The translations under genes and the position numbers were made by a program. From assembly GCF_024227015.1 (NCBI RefSeq), contig NZ_JAAELD010000088.1, positions 1 to 34,529 on the forward strand: a stretch of DNA of 34,529 nucleotides. Reading direction: 5' to 3'. This document shows positions 1-9,415 of the stretch, piece after piece. The stretch comes from Moraxella sp. GTDB taxonomy: Bacteria; Pseudomonadota; Gammaproteobacteria; Pseudomonadales; Moraxellaceae. Every line of letters starts with the position of its first letter. Within the stretch, counting starts at the first letter, position 1. The notes under the pieces were generated by a model, which was given only the letters and a program-made list of their open reading frames with translations, was not told the origin of the DNA and did no database searches.

Positions 1-1010
1 AGAATGTCTGGGTTGTCATCAGGCTGTACGTCATTACCCTCTTTTAGGATACGACCCCATAGACGCGGCATGACAGTCAGCTTACCCCATTCCATGCCTG
101 CCATCATGTAGGCACGATTCCATGAACGTGACAACCGCTCCCCTTCGCCATTAGAGTGATGCACCAAGCCACCGCCAAGCATTCTTAGACGACCGCCAAA
201 TGGTAAATCCGCCGACACAGGCTGAGTGACAAATACTTCTGGTTCATAATCATGAGCACGGAATGGGCGAGAGTTATCCTCATTATAAATCTGCCAATGC
301 GCCATGTGGGTATAGCCAAACCATAGGTCTGCATTCGTTCCAAAGACATCATCCATCATTTTTGATTTTAATGACACTTGGAATTTTAGCTCTGGCGCAC
401 GCTGATCATTTGGTGTGTAGTTCACGGTTTCTTGATTTGGCGTGCTAGGATGGCGGTTTGGCTTGCCGTGAAAATACATCGGCAAGATATAAACAGGGTT
501 ATGTGGGCGTACGCGCCACAGCCCTGCCTCGCTGTTCTTGTCCAAATCATAGCTTAAAGACAGCGGTGTATAGCTGCTGGCCAGACGCTGCACTTCAGCT
601 TCATTGATTGCTACATTGGCATTGTTATCAGCGGTGTGTTCAATGGCATCTTGAGCGGATGGTTCAGCGAACACCACTTGGCGCTTACCAGTAATGCTAC
701 GAATGGTCTCACCCAATGCAATTGGTTGTTTTTGTTGAAGTACAGCAGGCTTGTTGCCTTTGGCGATCGAATCAAAACACGCCAAACGTGCCGCATCACT
801 AACCACCGCCGCACACTCATAAAACAATGACTCACCCTCAACACGACTCTTAATCGGTGCCTCAATCGCGTCAGTCGTAACATCAATAACCTCCGCCGCT
901 GTCTCAGATGTGGCAGGCAGTGGAGCTTCAACACCATCGTTGGCGATGGCATTCATCGTGATCAATAACGTCGCTGCGAGCGCTGTTTTTGTAAAGATAT
1001 GAGCATTCAT
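1..1010 (-). CDS. pldA: Outer membrane phospholipase A (OMPLA), C-terminus cut by window edge
   Basis: The minus-strand frame opens with ATG at 1010 and stays open for 336 codons to the window edge, so it is missing from the complete-ORF track. OMPLA is a Ca-dependent outer-membrane barrel enzyme that hydrolyses phospholipids misplaced in the outer leaflet. Seen in the sequence: a signal peptide (about residues 1-23, ending NAIA), an N-terminal segment with ECAAVVSDAARLACFD, then the barrel. The active-site block LVHHSNGEGERLSRSWNR places H284, S286 and N298 with the same spacing as the E. coli His142-Ser144-Asn156 triad. The N-terminal extension before the barrel (about 150 residues) is longer than in E. 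coli. It lies 36 nt downstream of the DUF3465 lipoprotein gene in the same direction, with an AGG ribosome site, so the two are probably cotranscribed. The last barrel strands lie outside the window. Confidence 0.93.
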   Translation of the reverse strand, partial: MNAHIFTKTALAATLLITMNAIANDGVEAPLPATSETAAEVIDVTTDAIEAPIKSRVEGESLFYECAAVVSDAARLACFDSIAKGNKPAVLQQKQPIALGETIRSITGKRQVVFAEPSAQDAIEHTADNNANVAINEAEVQRLASSYTPLSLSYDLDKNSEAGLWRVRPHNPVYILPMYFHGKPNRHPSTPNQETVNYTPNDQRAPELKFQVSLKSKMMDDVFGTNADLWFGYTHMAHWQIYNEDNSRPFRAHDYEPEVFVTQPVSADLPFGGRLRMLGGGLVHHSNGEGERLSRSWNRAYMMAGMEWGKLTVMPRLWGRILKEGNDVQPDDNPDI

Positions 1011-1046
1011 AATGATACCTAGTTTCTAAAAAATCTTTGATTGCGC

Positions 1047-1529
1047 TCACTCAAAGCGCTCACCTTGATGTTCGATATAGCCACCTTGATGACGACCCGC
1101 TGGATCATGATGCGTCCAATGCACCACACCGCCTTTGTCGGTGTATTCATATTCGCCATAAAAACCTACGTCATCGCCTTTTTTGAGTTTCGCCACCCGT
1201 GGCGCAAGGTCAATGTTATGCGCAATCAACACCTTGTGTTTGCTGTCTTCTAGACGGACGATGAATTTTTGATGGCGTGAGCCTTTGTTGTCATCAGGCA
1301 ATATCGCCGTCACACGACCACAGCCTCGCACTTGGACGTCTGAACGCTGCTGATGGTAGCTGTCAAGAATCGGTTGGTTATTGCAAAACTGGTGTGCGGA
1401 TGATTGCCGAGCCTTGGTGGAAATTGGCTCAGCGACATGTTGCTTTTGGATGGGCTTATCTAATTCGCAGCCTGTCAGCGCCAGTGCGCCTAGGACGAAT
1501 ACAGACAACACCTTAGCCATTACCTTCAT
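1047..1529 (-). CDS. DUF3465-family lipoprotein
   Basis: A 160-aa protein with a lipoprotein signal (hydrophobic run ending in lipobox LTGC at about residues 18-21), so it should be a lipid-anchored envelope protein. The C-terminal ~90 residues carry the pattern I associate with DUF3465: a [12 protein letters not shown] stretch, [22 protein letters not shown], a [19 protein letters not shown] block and a final [11 protein letters not shown]. The many conserved His/Asp residues would suit a ligand- or metal-binding OB-like fold, but no function is known to me. It sits between ruvB (96 nt upstream) and pldA (36 nt downstream) on the same strand. Family assignment is from remembered motif shape only. 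Confidence 0.8.
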   Translation of the reverse strand: MKVMAKVLSVFVLGALALTGCELDKPIQKQHVAEPISTKARQSSAHQFCNNQPILDSYHQQRSDVQVRGCGRVTAILPDDNKGSRHQKFIVRLEDSKHKVLIAHNIDLAPRVAKLKKGDDVGFYGEYEYTDKGGVVHWTHHDPAGRHQGGYIEHQGERFE

Positions 1530-1624
1530 AAGTATGTCATCATTTTTGATAAAATGGGTATATTTTAGCTTAATTTTTATCAGTTTTATATCAAATCTTA
1601 AAGATTTTTAACAAATCACTACAT

Positions 1625-2608
1625 TTAAATGTCGATTGACAGTGCTTTATCTAATAAGATTCGCCCTTTTGGTGTGCGCTGAATGTAGCCTTGCTGAATC
1701 AAATAAGGCTCGATAACATCTTCTAGCGTCCCTCTGTCTTCTGCCATCGCCGCAGCAATCGCCTCCACGCCCGCAGGTCTGCCATCGAAGCGATCTTTTA
1801 GCATGAGCAAATAGCGTCTATCAAGATGATCAAGCCCCTGCTTATCCACTGACAGCATATCTAACGCTGAGCTTGCCATGTGCTCGGTCACCACGCCATC
1901 ACCCTTCACTTCAGCATAGTCGCGCACACGACGCAGCAGGCGATTGGCGATACGTGGCGTACCACGGCTTCGGCGAGCCACCTCGATCGCCCCGCCTTTA
2001 TCCATGGCAATATCCATCAGTCTCGCCGCACGCTCAACAATGGTCGTCAAATCCGCCACATTATAAAATTCGAGTCGCTGCACGATGCCAAATCGATCTC
2101 GTAAAGGCGCGGTTAATAGCCCTGCACGTGTGGTCGCCGCCACCAGAGTAAAAGGCGGTAAATCAAGCTTAATCGAACGCGCGGCAGGGCCTTCGCCAAT
2201 CATGATATCAAGCTGATAATCTTCCATCGCAGGGTACAATATCTCTTCGATGACAGGACTTAGACGATGAATCTCGTCAATGAATAATACATCACCTTCT
2301 TCAAGATTGGTCAGCATCGCCGCCAGATCTCCAGCCCGCTCAAGCACGGGGCCTGATGTCGAGCGCAGATTACCACCCATTTCACGCGCGATGATGTTGG
2401 CAAGCGTTGTCTTGCCAAGCCCTGGCGGTCCAAAAATAAGCGTATGATCAAGGGCTTCTTGGCGCTGTCTGGCCGCCGTAATAAAGACCTCCATCTGCTC
2501 ACGAACCTTAGGCTGTCCGATATAATCAGACAAAGTTGCAGGGCGTATTGCACGATCTAATACGTCGTCTTTTTTTGGATTGGGGTCGATTAGACGGTTC
2601 TGACTCAT
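1625..2608 (-). CDS. ruvB: Holliday junction branch migration ATPase RuvB
   Basis: RuvB is the hexameric AAA+ motor that drives branch migration with RuvA. The protein shows Walker [10 protein letters not shown] (about residues 60-68), Walker [10 protein letters not shown], sensor region [10 protein letters not shown], the arginine-rich [22 protein letters not shown] stretch and the C-terminal winged helix ending [17 protein letters not shown]. The ORF track begins at a TTG at 2626, but the ATG at 2608 gives MSQNRLIDP and the usual family length (327 aa), so I use it. ruvA and ruvC are not adjacent; the 370 nt upstream are non-coding. A possible promoter (GCGACA, 17 nt, TATACT on the minus strand) lies about 40-70 nt upstream. 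Confidence 0.97.
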   Translation of the reverse strand: MSQNRLIDPNPKKDDVLDRAIRPATLSDYIGQPKVREQMEVFITAARQRQEALDHTLIFGPPGLGKTTLANIIAREMGGNLRSTSGPVLERAGDLAAMLTNLEEGDVLFIDEIHRLSPVIEEILYPAMEDYQLDIMIGEGPAARSIKLDLPPFTLVAATTRAGLLTAPLRDRFGIVQRLEFYNVADLTTIVERAARLMDIAMDKGGAIEVARRSRGTPRIANRLLRRVRDYAEVKGDGVVTEHMASSALDMLSVDKQGLDHLDRRYLLMLKDRFDGRPAGVEAIAAAMAEDRGTLEDVIEPYLIQQGYIQRTPKGRILLDKALSIDI

Positions 2609-2647
2609 TGTGATTCTTGTTCTCAAAATACTCTAAAAATAGCAAAT

Positions 2648-2676
2648 AGTATAAAGGATTTTTGGTTATTTGTCGC
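2648..2676 (-). promoter_or_regulatory. Candidate sigma70 promoter of ruvB
   Basis: On the minus strand GCGACA is followed after 17 nt by TATACT, about 40 nt before the ruvB ATG. The -10 matches 5/6 and the -35 4/6 of the consensus. Prediction by eye only. Confidence 0.4.
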
Positions 2677-2779
2677 CACCATTCTTGGTAAGGCACTGCC
2701 CGCGCTGCACCTTATAGATAAAGCCAAATCTATCAACTTGTAATCATCCGTTAATGTATAAGACAGATTATCGCCATGG

Positions 2780-2806
2780 TGATTATTTTAAATCACAAAA
2801 TAATCA
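2780..2806. repeat. 10-bp inverted repeat in AT-rich intergenic DNA
   Basis: TGATTATTTT and AAAATAATCA form a perfect 10-bp dyad around a 7-nt loop (AAATCAC). It lies in the 373-nt gap between divergent ruvB and the gene at 2982. No T-run follows, so it is not an obvious terminator; a protein-binding site is possible. Apart from this and the dyad at 2949-2976 I see nothing coding in the gap, which is strikingly AT-rich. Confidence 0.5.
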
Positions 2807-2948
2807 TAACTTTCAATGATTTATGAATAAATGATTAAAATTAATATTACCAAATTTACACTCGTGTTGCTAATTTTTGAGGAAATAAACAATAACACAA
2901 CACTTTCACCAAGGATTTTATATGACTTTTTTGGTGTAAAGATTTATT

Positions 2949-2976
2949 ATATACGCAACTTAAATTTAGCGTATAT
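2949..2976. promoter_or_regulatory. Inverted repeat at the promoter/start of the 2982 gene (candidate operator)
   Basis: ATATACGC and GCGTATAT form a perfect 8-bp dyad separated by 12 nt, ending 5 nt before the annotated ATG. The right arm contains a -10-like TATATT. The spacing (20 nt centre to centre) is two helical turns, typical of a dimeric repressor site. No regulator can be named from the sequence. Confidence 0.4.
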
Positions 2977-2981
2977 TTTGC

Positions 2982-3455
2982 ATGGTCATCACTAAAGTCT
3001 CAAACGCCTTGTCATCGCCATTCATCGCGCACTCATTCGGCATTGTTCGCACTCATCTTAACGTGAAGTCAATCATCTGTTTGATGGTTATCTTGGCGAG
3101 CATGATGAATTTTGCCCACGCCAACCCACGCTTCATGGCGACTCACGGCACGTCTTATCAGTCATCTGAGCCAGATTTGGCGGTGACACAGTATGAGCTT
3201 GCTTTGGTGCAGGTGTTGTCTGAGATCTGTCCGCCCATGCTGACCGCCAATCAGCGCGTTGCATTTACCCGCGCTTACAATCAACAATTACGCTCATTCA
3301 TCCTGACATCCGCCAGCCCAAATGACACGCTGCGACGGATGCATTCACAGCGTAACTATCGTAACGCCCTAAATAGCGTGCGCGCATGGACGGCAAGCTA
3401 TCCAAAAGCTCAAAATCGCAAATTATGTCTACAGTTCGCTGAAGTTGAATTTTAA
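2982..3455 (+). CDS. Small secreted protein of unknown function
   Basis: I do not recognise this 157-aa protein. It has an N-terminal hydrophobic segment (IICLMVILASMMNFAHA) fitting a Sec signal peptide with cleavage after AHA. The mature part is about 110 residues, mostly helical in character, with cysteines in SEICPP and RKLCLQF that could pair in the periplasm, and basic patches (RRMHSQRNYRNA). The start is uncertain: the ATG at 2982 lacks a ribosome site and leaves 27 extra residues before the signal peptide, whereas a GTG at 3063 would give MKSIICLMVIL, a textbook signal-peptide start (130 aa). A -10-like element at 2972-2977 also argues for the later start. It has its own terminator and sits alone between ruvB and hemB. 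Confidence 0.7.
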   Translation: MVITKVSNALSSPFIAHSFGIVRTHLNVKSIICLMVILASMMNFAHANPRFMATHGTSYQSSEPDLAVTQYELALVQVLSEICPPMLTANQRVAFTRAYNQQLRSFILTSASPNDTLRRMHSQRNYRNALNSVRAWTASYPKAQNRKLCLQFAEVEF

Positions 3456-3470
3456 ACCTATTATTATAAG

Positions 3471-3497
3471 AAGCCGTCTCAAAGTCGGCTTTTTTAT
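3471..3497 (+). terminator. Intrinsic terminator of the 2982 gene
   Basis: AAGCCG, a 9-nt loop and CGGCTT followed by a T-run, 15 nt after the stop codon. Confidence 0.8.
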
Positions 3498-3556
3498 TTG
3501 TCAAAATTTTGTTAAGATAAGCATAAAATAATCACATAACAAGACCGAGAATCATC

Positions 3557-4561
3557 ATGTCAAATCACACTTTTAATCGTCAATTTCCCCTAACTCGCAT
3601 GAGACGCCTGCGCGTGTCCGATGGTATTCGAGACATGGTCGCTGAGACGCATCTAAAGCCTTACCATCTCATTGCGCCGCTGTTCGTGATCGAAGGTAAG
3701 AACGAACGCCAAAGCATCAAGAGCATGCCTGATGTTGAACGATTGTCGATTGATCTGACCATAGATTACGTCAAACAGCTATATAGCGAAGGCGTGCGCA
3801 TGGTGGATATTTTCCCTGTGATTGACCCTGCATTAAAAAGCCCCAATGGCGAAAACGCCTATCACTCAGACACGCTTGCTGTGCGCGCCGTTCGCGAGAT
3901 TAAGGACACCTGCCCTGATATGATCGTCATGACCGATGTGGCGCTCGATCCTTACACCACCCACGGGCAAGATGGCATCATTGACGAGACTGGCTACGTC
4001 ATGAATGACATCACCATCGAGACTTTGGTTAAGCAGACGTTGGCTCACGCACGCGCTGGCGCTGATGTCATCTCTCCTTCTGACATGATGGATGGTCGCA
4101 TTCGTGCGATGCGTGAGGCGCTGGAGCTTGACGGCTTTGTCAATACTGCCATCATGGCATATTCTGCCAAATACGCATCCGCCTACTACGGACCATTTCG
4201 CGATGCAGTCGGCTCATCGGGCAATCTAAAAGGGCATAAAAAACAATATCAAATGAACCCCGCCAATCTTGCCGAAGCCCTGCATGAAGTCGCCCTTGAC
4301 ATCAGTGAAGGCGCGGACATGGTCATGGTAAAACCCGGTCAGCCCTACCTAGATGTGGCGCGCGAAGTCAAGGATCAATTTGGTGTGCCCACATTCGCCT
4401 ATCAAGTCTCTGGCGAATACGCCATGCACATGGCCGCAATCCAAAACGGCTGGCTCACTGATGCAGTTATCCTAGAGAGCCTGATTGGCTTTAGACGTGC
4501 AGGCTGCGATGGTATCTTGACCTACTTCGCCCTAAAGGCAAGTCGTATGATGAATGAATAA
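3557..4561 (+). CDS. hemB: Delta-aminolevulinic acid dehydratase (porphobilinogen synthase)
   Basis: Cytoplasmic haem-pathway enzyme that condenses two 5-aminolevulinates to porphobilinogen. The 334-aa length is normal. Both Schiff-base lysines are visible: K205 in MAYSAKYAS and K259 in MVMVKPGQPYLD. The metal loop reads TDVALDPYTTHGQDG (residues 126-140): the three cysteines of Zn-dependent enzymes are replaced by Ala/Asp, the pattern of the Mg-dependent type known from Pseudomonas aeruginosa. It is a single-gene unit between two terminators. hemH lies about 14 kb away in the same window. Confidence 0.98.
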   Translation: MSNHTFNRQFPLTRMRRLRVSDGIRDMVAETHLKPYHLIAPLFVIEGKNERQSIKSMPDVERLSIDLTIDYVKQLYSEGVRMVDIFPVIDPALKSPNGENAYHSDTLAVRAVREIKDTCPDMIVMTDVALDPYTTHGQDGIIDETGYVMNDITIETLVKQTLAHARAGADVISPSDMMDGRIRAMREALELDGFVNTAIMAYSAKYASAYYGPFRDAVGSSGNLKGHKKQYQMNPANLAEALHEVALDISEGADMVMVKPGQPYLDVAREVKDQFGVPTFAYQVSGEYAMHMAAIQNGWLTDAVILESLIGFRRAGCDGILTYFALKASRMMNE

Positions 4562-4686
4562 GTTTTTAAGGTTCTGTTAACGGGCTAGAATGTAGGTGTG
4601 ATTATTCACACCCATTTATCTATTCATACGATCCAATAAAGACAAAAACTGTCATCTGACTTTACAGGCATTAATAATTTATTCTA

Positions 4687-4717
4687 AAAAACCACGCCAG
4701 ATGAGTGGTTTTTATCA
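4687..4717 (+). terminator. Terminator after hemB
   Basis: A perfect 9-bp dyad AAAAACCAC / GTGGTTTTT with a 9-nt loop and A/T runs on both sides, about 125 nt after the hemB stop. The 276-nt hemB-maeB gap otherwise holds only the maeB promoter. Confidence 0.75.
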
Positions 4718-4792
4718 TTCAACTCTTAACTTTTTTCTCATTAATTAACAAAAAACACTCATCAATCAGACCTAGCACCACCCCAAAAATCA

Positions 4793-4801
4793 TGCTAGAA
4801 T
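4793..4801 (+). promoter_or_regulatory. Extended -10 element of maeB
   Basis: TGCTAGAAT fits the TGnTATAAT extended -10 pattern, 36 nt before the maeB ATG. No good -35 is seen. Confidence 0.45.
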
Positions 4802-4837
4802 AAACCCGTTAATTTCACAAAAAATCAGGAAAATTCC

Positions 4838-7171
4838 ATGTCCCAACAAAATGTCTCAAATCAGGACAAAACACAAGATACCGCATTTCAATCTGACATT
4901 GATGCTCAGCGTTTACAATTCGAACAAAACGCCCTGCATTATCACGAACACCCTCGCCCAGGTAAGATCTCTGTCACCCCAACCAAACAAATCGCCAACC
5001 AACGCGACTTGGCTCTAGCCTACTCTCCCGGCGTTGCTGTACCATGTCTTGAAATCGAAAAAGACCCAAAACTTGCCGCCAAATACACCGCTCGCTCCAA
5101 CCTAGTTGGCGTCATCACCAATGGTACCGCCGTACTCGGTCTGGGCAACATTGGCGCACTGGCATCAAAACCTGTGATGGAAGGTAAAGGTGTACTGTTT
5201 AAGAAATTTGCAGGCATTGATGTATTCGACATCGAAATCAACGAAAACGACCCAGACAAATTCATCGAAACCGTTGCAAGCTTAGAGCCGACTTTTGGCG
5301 GTATTAACCTAGAAGACATCAAAGCACCAGAGTGCTTTAAAATTGAGCGTGAACTTCGTAGCCGCATGAACATCCCTGTGTTCCATGACGACCAACATGG
5401 CACAGCGATTATCTCGGCAGCCGCTCTGCTTAACGCCCTAAAATTAAACGGCAAAAACATCAGCGACATCACGCTGGTCTGCTCAGGCGCAGGCGCAGCA
5501 GCGATCTCATGTCTTGATCTGGCGGTAGCACTGGGCGTTCGTAAAGAAAACATCTACGTACTAGATTCAAAAGGCGTCATCACCACCAGCCGCGAGAACC
5601 TAGACGAGTCAAAACAACGCTACGCACGCGACACAGACAAGATCACCTTGGCAGAAGTCATGGTAAATGCGGACGTATTCTTAGGCCTGTCAGGTCCTGG
5701 CGTCGTCTCTCAAGACATGGTGCGTTCGATGGCCCGAGATCCGATCATCTTCGCCCTGGCCAACCCAACCCCAGAGATCATGCCAGAGCTTGCCCACGCC
5801 GTACGTTCGGACGTGATCATGGCGACAGGTCGTTCAGATTATCCAAACCAAGTAAATAACGCGCTTTGCTTCCCGTACATCTTCCGTGGTGCGCTGGATG
5901 TGGGTGCAACGGTCGTGAACGAAGAGATGAAACTTGCCTGCGTGCACGCCATCGCAGCCATGGCACACACAGAATCTACCGAGCTAGAAGATGATGGCAA
6001 ATCTGCCAAATCATTCGGTCGTGAGTATCTAATCCCTGGCCCGCTAGAGCCAAACCTAATCCTAGAGATTGCTCCTGCCGTTGCAAAAGCGGCGATGGAC
6101 ACAGGCGTTGCGACATTGCCTATCGAAGATTTCGATGCGTATCGTCAGACGCTATCTGAATTCGTCTACAACACCGCTCTTGCGATGAAGCCTGTATTCA
6201 ACAAGGCCAAACGCAATCCAAAACGCATCGTGTACGCAGAAGGCGAAGACATCAACGTACTGCGCGCTGTGCAAGTTGTGGTCGATGAGAAGATCGCTAC
6301 GCCAATTCTTGTTGGTCGCCCTGATGTTATTAAGCAAGAAATCAACGCACTTGGTCTGCGCCTGATCGACGGTGAGAACATCACCATCATCGACCCAAAC
6401 AACAACCCACGCTACGAAGAATACAGCCAGCATCACTATACCACCAACCAACGTAACGGTGTCAGCCTAGAATTGGCTCGCCGTGATGTGCGTCGTAAGA
6501 CGACATTGATCGCATCATTGATGGTAGAGCTTGGCGACGCTGACGGTCTGATCTGTGGTACGTTTGGTTTCTATCACCTACATCTAAAATACCTAAACCA
6601 AGTCATTGGCAAAAAAGAAGGTGTCAGCAACTTCTACGCGATGAGCGCCGTATTGATGCAAAACCGCAACCTATTCATCGCCGATACCTACATCAATGAC
6701 GACCCAACCGCTGAGGAGTTGGCTGAGATGACCATCTTGGCAGCCAAGAGCGTGCGTCGCTTTGGCATCACACCAAAAGTTGCCCTACTGTCACACTCAA
6801 ACTTCGGCACGTCAGACCGCGAATCTGCTGTGAAGATGCGCAAGGTTCACGACATCCTAACTCAGATGAATGTTGATTTTGAATTTGATGGTGAAATGCA
6901 CGGTGACATCGCACTAGATGAGCGCATGCGCAAGCAAAGCTATCCATTTAGCTCACTTCAAGGCTCAGCGAACCTGCTGATCCTACCGACGCTAGATGCT
7001 GCTAACATCGCTTTCAACCTTCTAAAAACTGCTACAGGCTCGGCCGCACTAGGTCCGATTCTACTGGGCGCAGACAAGCCTGTACACATTCTTACCCCAT
7101 CAGCTACCGCACGTCGTATCGTCAACATGACGGCGCTGACTGTGAACGATGTTCAAGAAATGCAAGCTTAA
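4838..7171 (+). CDS. maeB: NADP-dependent malic enzyme with phosphotransacetylase-like C-terminal domain
   Basis: Catalyses oxidative decarboxylation of malate to pyruvate, yielding NADPH. The 777-aa protein has the MaeB two-part layout. The malic-enzyme half (about 1-440) has [55 protein letters not shown] and the nucleotide-binding [15 protein letters not shown]. The C-terminal half (about 450-777) is a PTA/PTB-like domain ([30 protein letters not shown]), which in this family is regulatory rather than catalytic. AGGAAAATTCC precedes the ATG at good spacing. It stands alone between terminators. Codon use looks typical of a highly expressed gene. Confidence 0.97.
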   Translation: MSQQNVSNQDKTQDTAFQSDIDAQRLQFEQNALHYHEHPRPGKISVTPTKQIANQRDLALAYSPGVAVPCLEIEKDPKLAAKYTARSNLVGVITNGTAVLGLGNIGALASKPVMEGKGVLFKKFAGIDVFDIEINENDPDKFIETVASLEPTFGGINLEDIKAPECFKIERELRSRMNIPVFHDDQHGTAIISAAALLNALKLNGKNISDITLVCSGAGAAAISCLDLAVALGVRKENIYVLDSKGVITTSRENLDESKQRYARDTDKITLAEVMVNADVFLGLSGPGVVSQDMVRSMARDPIIFALANPTPEIMPELAHAVRSDVIMATGRSDYPNQVNNALCFPYIFRGALDVGATVVNEEMKLACVHAIAAMAHTESTELEDDGKSAKSFGREYLIPGPLEPNLILEIAPAVAKAAMDTGVATLPIEDFDAYRQTLSEFVYNTALAMKPVFNKAKRNPKRIVYAEGEDINVLRAVQVVVDEKIATPILVGRPDVIKQEINALGLRLIDGENITIIDPNNNPRYEEYSQHHYTTNQRNGVSLELARRDVRRKTTLIASLMVELGDADGLICGTFGFYHLHLKYLNQVIGKKEGVSNFYAMSAVLMQNRNLFIADTYINDDPTAEELAEMTILAAKSVRRFGITPKVALLSHSNFGTSDRESAVKMRKVHDILTQMNVDFEFDGEMHGDIALDERMRKQSYPFSSLQGSANLLILPTLDAANIAFNLLKTATGSAALGPILLGADKPVHILTPSATARRIVNMTALTVNDVQEMQA

Positions 7172-7187
7172 GCAATCTCATAGACAA

Positions 7188-7216
7188 AAGACCTTGCCAC
7201 GCAGGGTCTTTTTTTT
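7188..7216 (+). terminator. Intrinsic terminator of maeB
   Basis: AAGACCTTGC, loop CAC and GCAGGGTCTT form a 10-bp stem with one G-T pair, followed by an 8-T run. Confidence 0.9.
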
Positions 7217-7231
7217 ATGTCAAAAAAACAG

Positions 7232-7237
7232 TACAAT
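7232..7237 (+). promoter_or_regulatory. Candidate -10 of cca
   Basis: TACAAT sits 16 nt after the T-run of the maeB terminator, which itself provides a weak TTTTTT -35. It lies downstream of the ATG at 7217, so it supports the later start at 7265 for cca. Confidence 0.4.
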
Positions 7238-7264
7238 CAAACAAATTTCAATGGTGATTCATCG

Positions 7265-8434
7265 ATGCAAATTTATCTGGTAGGCGGTGCGGTGCGCGAT
7301 ACCCTGTTAAACCTCCCCATTAAAGACAAGGATTTTATGGTTGTGGGTGGTTCGGTAGAGCAGATGCTGGCACAAGGCTTTGAGCAGGTGGGCGCGGATT
7401 TTCCTGTATTCTTACACCCCATCACACACGCTGAATATGCCCTAGCCCGCACCGAAAGAAAAAGCGGACACGGCTATCAAGGCTTTAGCGTAAGCACGAA
7501 TAACGTCAGTCTAGAAGACGACCTCATGCGCCGCGACCTTACCATCAATGCGATGGCGATGCCTGTGCGCTCGCTTTTTGATGACACATTGACAGGGCAG
7601 ATCGTCGATCCTTATGATGGTCAAGATGATCTTGATAAAAAAGTATTGCGCCACGTCTCGCCTGCCTTTAGTGAAGATCCGCTTAGGGTGCTTAGGGTAG
7701 CGCGGTTTTATGCGCGGTTTTATGACATGGGCTTTGTGGTGGCAGATGAGACCGCTACACTAATGCAAAGCATCGCTAGAGACGGCGAGCTCAACCATCT
7801 AAGTCGCGAACGCATTTGGAGCGAATCGGCGCGAGCCCTGGGTGAGAAGCACGGATACGCGTATTTTAAGCTGCTATTAGAGCTTGCTATTTTAAAACAC
7901 ATCTTGCCAGAGCTGTCTGACAGCCTACAAGACAAAGTGCGACGAGAATCTGCATTTAATGCGTTAAAACGCTGTCCAGATGCACCCTTGACCATCAAAT
8001 TCGCCTTACTCATGTCGGTATTTTTAGATGATCCTGATGCTTTGGACAAGCTACAACACACCACCAATCGCCTGATGACGCCCAATCACATCAAGAACTT
8101 TGCCAAGGCGTTCATCACGCATTATGACAACATTCTAAAGCTGCCAAATGTGGATGCAGATACTCTGCTGTCTTTGATCGAACAGACACGCGCGCACAAA
8201 GACGATGAAACGATACGCCTATTGATGCAGGTGGTAAATGCACTACACAAGATTAACATATCAATGGAATTCATGATAAACGCCATCAAAATCTACAATA
8301 AAATTGGCATTAATGACGTCAATCCCAACCTAAAAGGCAAGGCAATCGGTGATGAGCTGACACGCTTAAGAAAAATCCAGCTCGCAGATTATTTAGATCG
8401 GTATTTAGAAGATACGACAAGGAAGCACTCATGA
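7265..8434 (+). CDS. cca: CCA-adding tRNA nucleotidyltransferase, without a recognisable HD domain
   Basis: Adds or repairs the 3' CCA of tRNAs. [18 protein letters not shown] with KDKDFMVVG carries the catalytic GG and DxD of class II nucleotidyltransferases; [43 protein letters not shown] and [16 protein letters not shown] follow as in E. coli Cca. The tracked ORF starts at 7217 inside the maeB terminator T-run, so I place the start at 7265, which begins exactly where the family does. The result is 389 aa. After residue ~200 the HxxHD-type motifs of the E. coli HD phosphohydrolase domain are not visible; the tail is a diverged helical region. The stop overlaps the next start by 4 nt (ATGA), so the two are translationally coupled. 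Confidence 0.92.
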   Translation: MQIYLVGGAVRDTLLNLPIKDKDFMVVGGSVEQMLAQGFEQVGADFPVFLHPITHAEYALARTERKSGHGYQGFSVSTNNVSLEDDLMRRDLTINAMAMPVRSLFDDTLTGQIVDPYDGQDDLDKKVLRHVSPAFSEDPLRVLRVARFYARFYDMGFVVADETATLMQSIARDGELNHLSRERIWSESARALGEKHGYAYFKLLLELAILKHILPELSDSLQDKVRRESAFNALKRCPDAPLTIKFALLMSVFLDDPDALDKLQHTTNRLMTPNHIKNFAKAFITHYDNILKLPNVDADTLLSLIEQTRAHKDDETIRLLMQVVNALHKINISMEFMINAIKIYNKIGINDVNPNLKGKAIGDELTRLRKIQLADYLDRYLEDTTRKHS

Positions 8435-9207
8435 ATTCATCTAAAGTCGCCCTAGTCACAGGTGGTGCCAAGCGTATCGGGCATGCGATCACTCAGGCAT
8501 TGCACACACAGGGCTATGATGTCATCATTCATCACAATCACAGTCAAGATGCTGCCAAGGCACTTCGCGATGAGTTAAATGCCATTCGCCTAAATTCTGC
8601 CAACACCATCCAGGCCAACCTTAGCATCATTAATGACAGCGCCCTACTAAATCAATTCACCAACGATGTCATGTCACTGTTTGGACAGTTAGATCTATTG
8701 GTACATAACGCGTCTAGCTTCTATTCGACCTCGCTGAATGACGATCATGCAAATTGGCAGACACACTGGGATGATTTGTTCTTGACTAACGCCAAAGCGC
8801 CACTTTTTTTGAGTGTGGCTTTTAAAGATGAGCTTGCCAAGCAACACGGCGCCATCATCAGCCTGCTGGACATTCATGCGCGCGATAAGCCCTTTGTCGG
8901 CTACCCGATTTATAACATGGCAAAGGCTGCCCACCACATGATGGTGCAAAGCCTTGCGCTTGAGCTTGCGCCCAACATTCGCATCAATGGCGTATCGCCA
9001 GGCGTGAACATCTTTCCTGATGATAATCAAAACAGCGAATTAAACGACAGCACAAAACAAGCCCTAACCGACTCTGTGCCACTCGGTAAAATCGGCACAC
9101 CTCAAGACATCGCAAATGCCGTGGCGTTCTTGGCAGGTGCCGATTATATTACAGGTCAAGTGCTTGCCATTGATGGCGGGCGCAGCCTCACCCTAAAAGG
9201 TGGATGA
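8431..9207 (+). CDS. folM: Pteridine reductase, FolM/PTR1-like short-chain dehydrogenase
   Basis: A 258-aa short-chain dehydrogenase. The cofactor motif [11 protein letters not shown] (about residues 10-20) has the TGxxKRxG form of pteridine reductases rather than TGxxxGIG. It has LVHNASSF (NNAG equivalent), the catalytic [14 protein letters not shown] (Tyr-x3-Lys) and INGVSPG, and ends [12 protein letters not shown]. FolM-type enzymes reduce dihydromonapterin or dihydrofolate with NADPH in folate/pterin metabolism; the exact substrate here is not deducible. An AAGGAAG site inside the end of cca precedes the ATG. cca and this gene form a two-gene operon closed by the terminator at 9358. Confidence 0.82.
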   Translation: MNSSKVALVTGGAKRIGHAITQALHTQGYDVIIHHNHSQDAAKALRDELNAIRLNSANTIQANLSIINDSALLNQFTNDVMSLFGQLDLLVHNASSFYSTSLNDDHANWQTHWDDLFLTNAKAPLFLSVAFKDELAKQHGAIISLLDIHARDKPFVGYPIYNMAKAAHHMMVQSLALELAPNIRINGVSPGVNIFPDDNQNSELNDSTKQALTDSVPLGKIGTPQDIANAVAFLAGADYITGQVLAIDGGRSLTLKGG

Positions 9208-9357
9208 CATTCTTGTATGTTTTGCTGACATATTTTGGCAATCATTAATGCGATGACAACCGCCCAAATACAAAACCCTTGCAATAACAAGGATTTAAAA
9301 TCCACCAATTTCCCGCTCAAGTTACAAAATTGTTGCCAAATGTGGCTTGTTTTTATC

Positions 9358-9384
9358 AAAAATAGCTGACAATGCTATTTTTTT
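9358..9384 (+). terminator. Terminator after the cca operon
   Basis: A perfect 9-bp dyad AAAAATAGC / GCTATTTTT with a 7-nt loop and a T-run. It lies 150 nt past the stop and physically overlaps the permease promoter. Confidence 0.75.
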
Positions 9385-9394
9385 ACGGTACAAT
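9367..9394 (+). promoter_or_regulatory. Strong sigma70 promoter of the permease gene
   Basis: TGACAA, 16 nt, TACAAT: both hexamers match 5/6 if TGACAA is read as a TTGACA variant shifted by one base, and the spacing is normal. The -35 lies in the loop of the upstream terminator. Transcription would start near 9401, giving a leader of about 210 nt. Confidence 0.6.
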
Positions 9395-9415
9395 GCGCTT
9401 CTATTTTTCATCTGA

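Noticed and set aside
263-952. Plus- and minus-strand ORFs over the left edge (263-448, 611-952, 636-830)
   Set aside because: They are out-of-frame shadows of the pldA reading frame that runs from 1010 to the window edge.
1584-1612. AAATCTT-A-AAGATTT palindrome between ruvB and the DUF3465 gene
   Set aside because: Symmetric but with a 1-nt centre, so it cannot fold as a hairpin; common in AT-rich DNA and without other support.
5020-5553. 177-aa minus-strand ORF within maeB
   Set aside because: Antisense shadow of a strongly conserved coding region; Ser/Arg-rich composition and no recognisable domain.
9156-9359. 67-aa minus-strand ORF after the pteridine reductase gene
   Set aside because: Overlaps the end of a real gene and runs into the terminator; no ribosome site or recognisable sequence.
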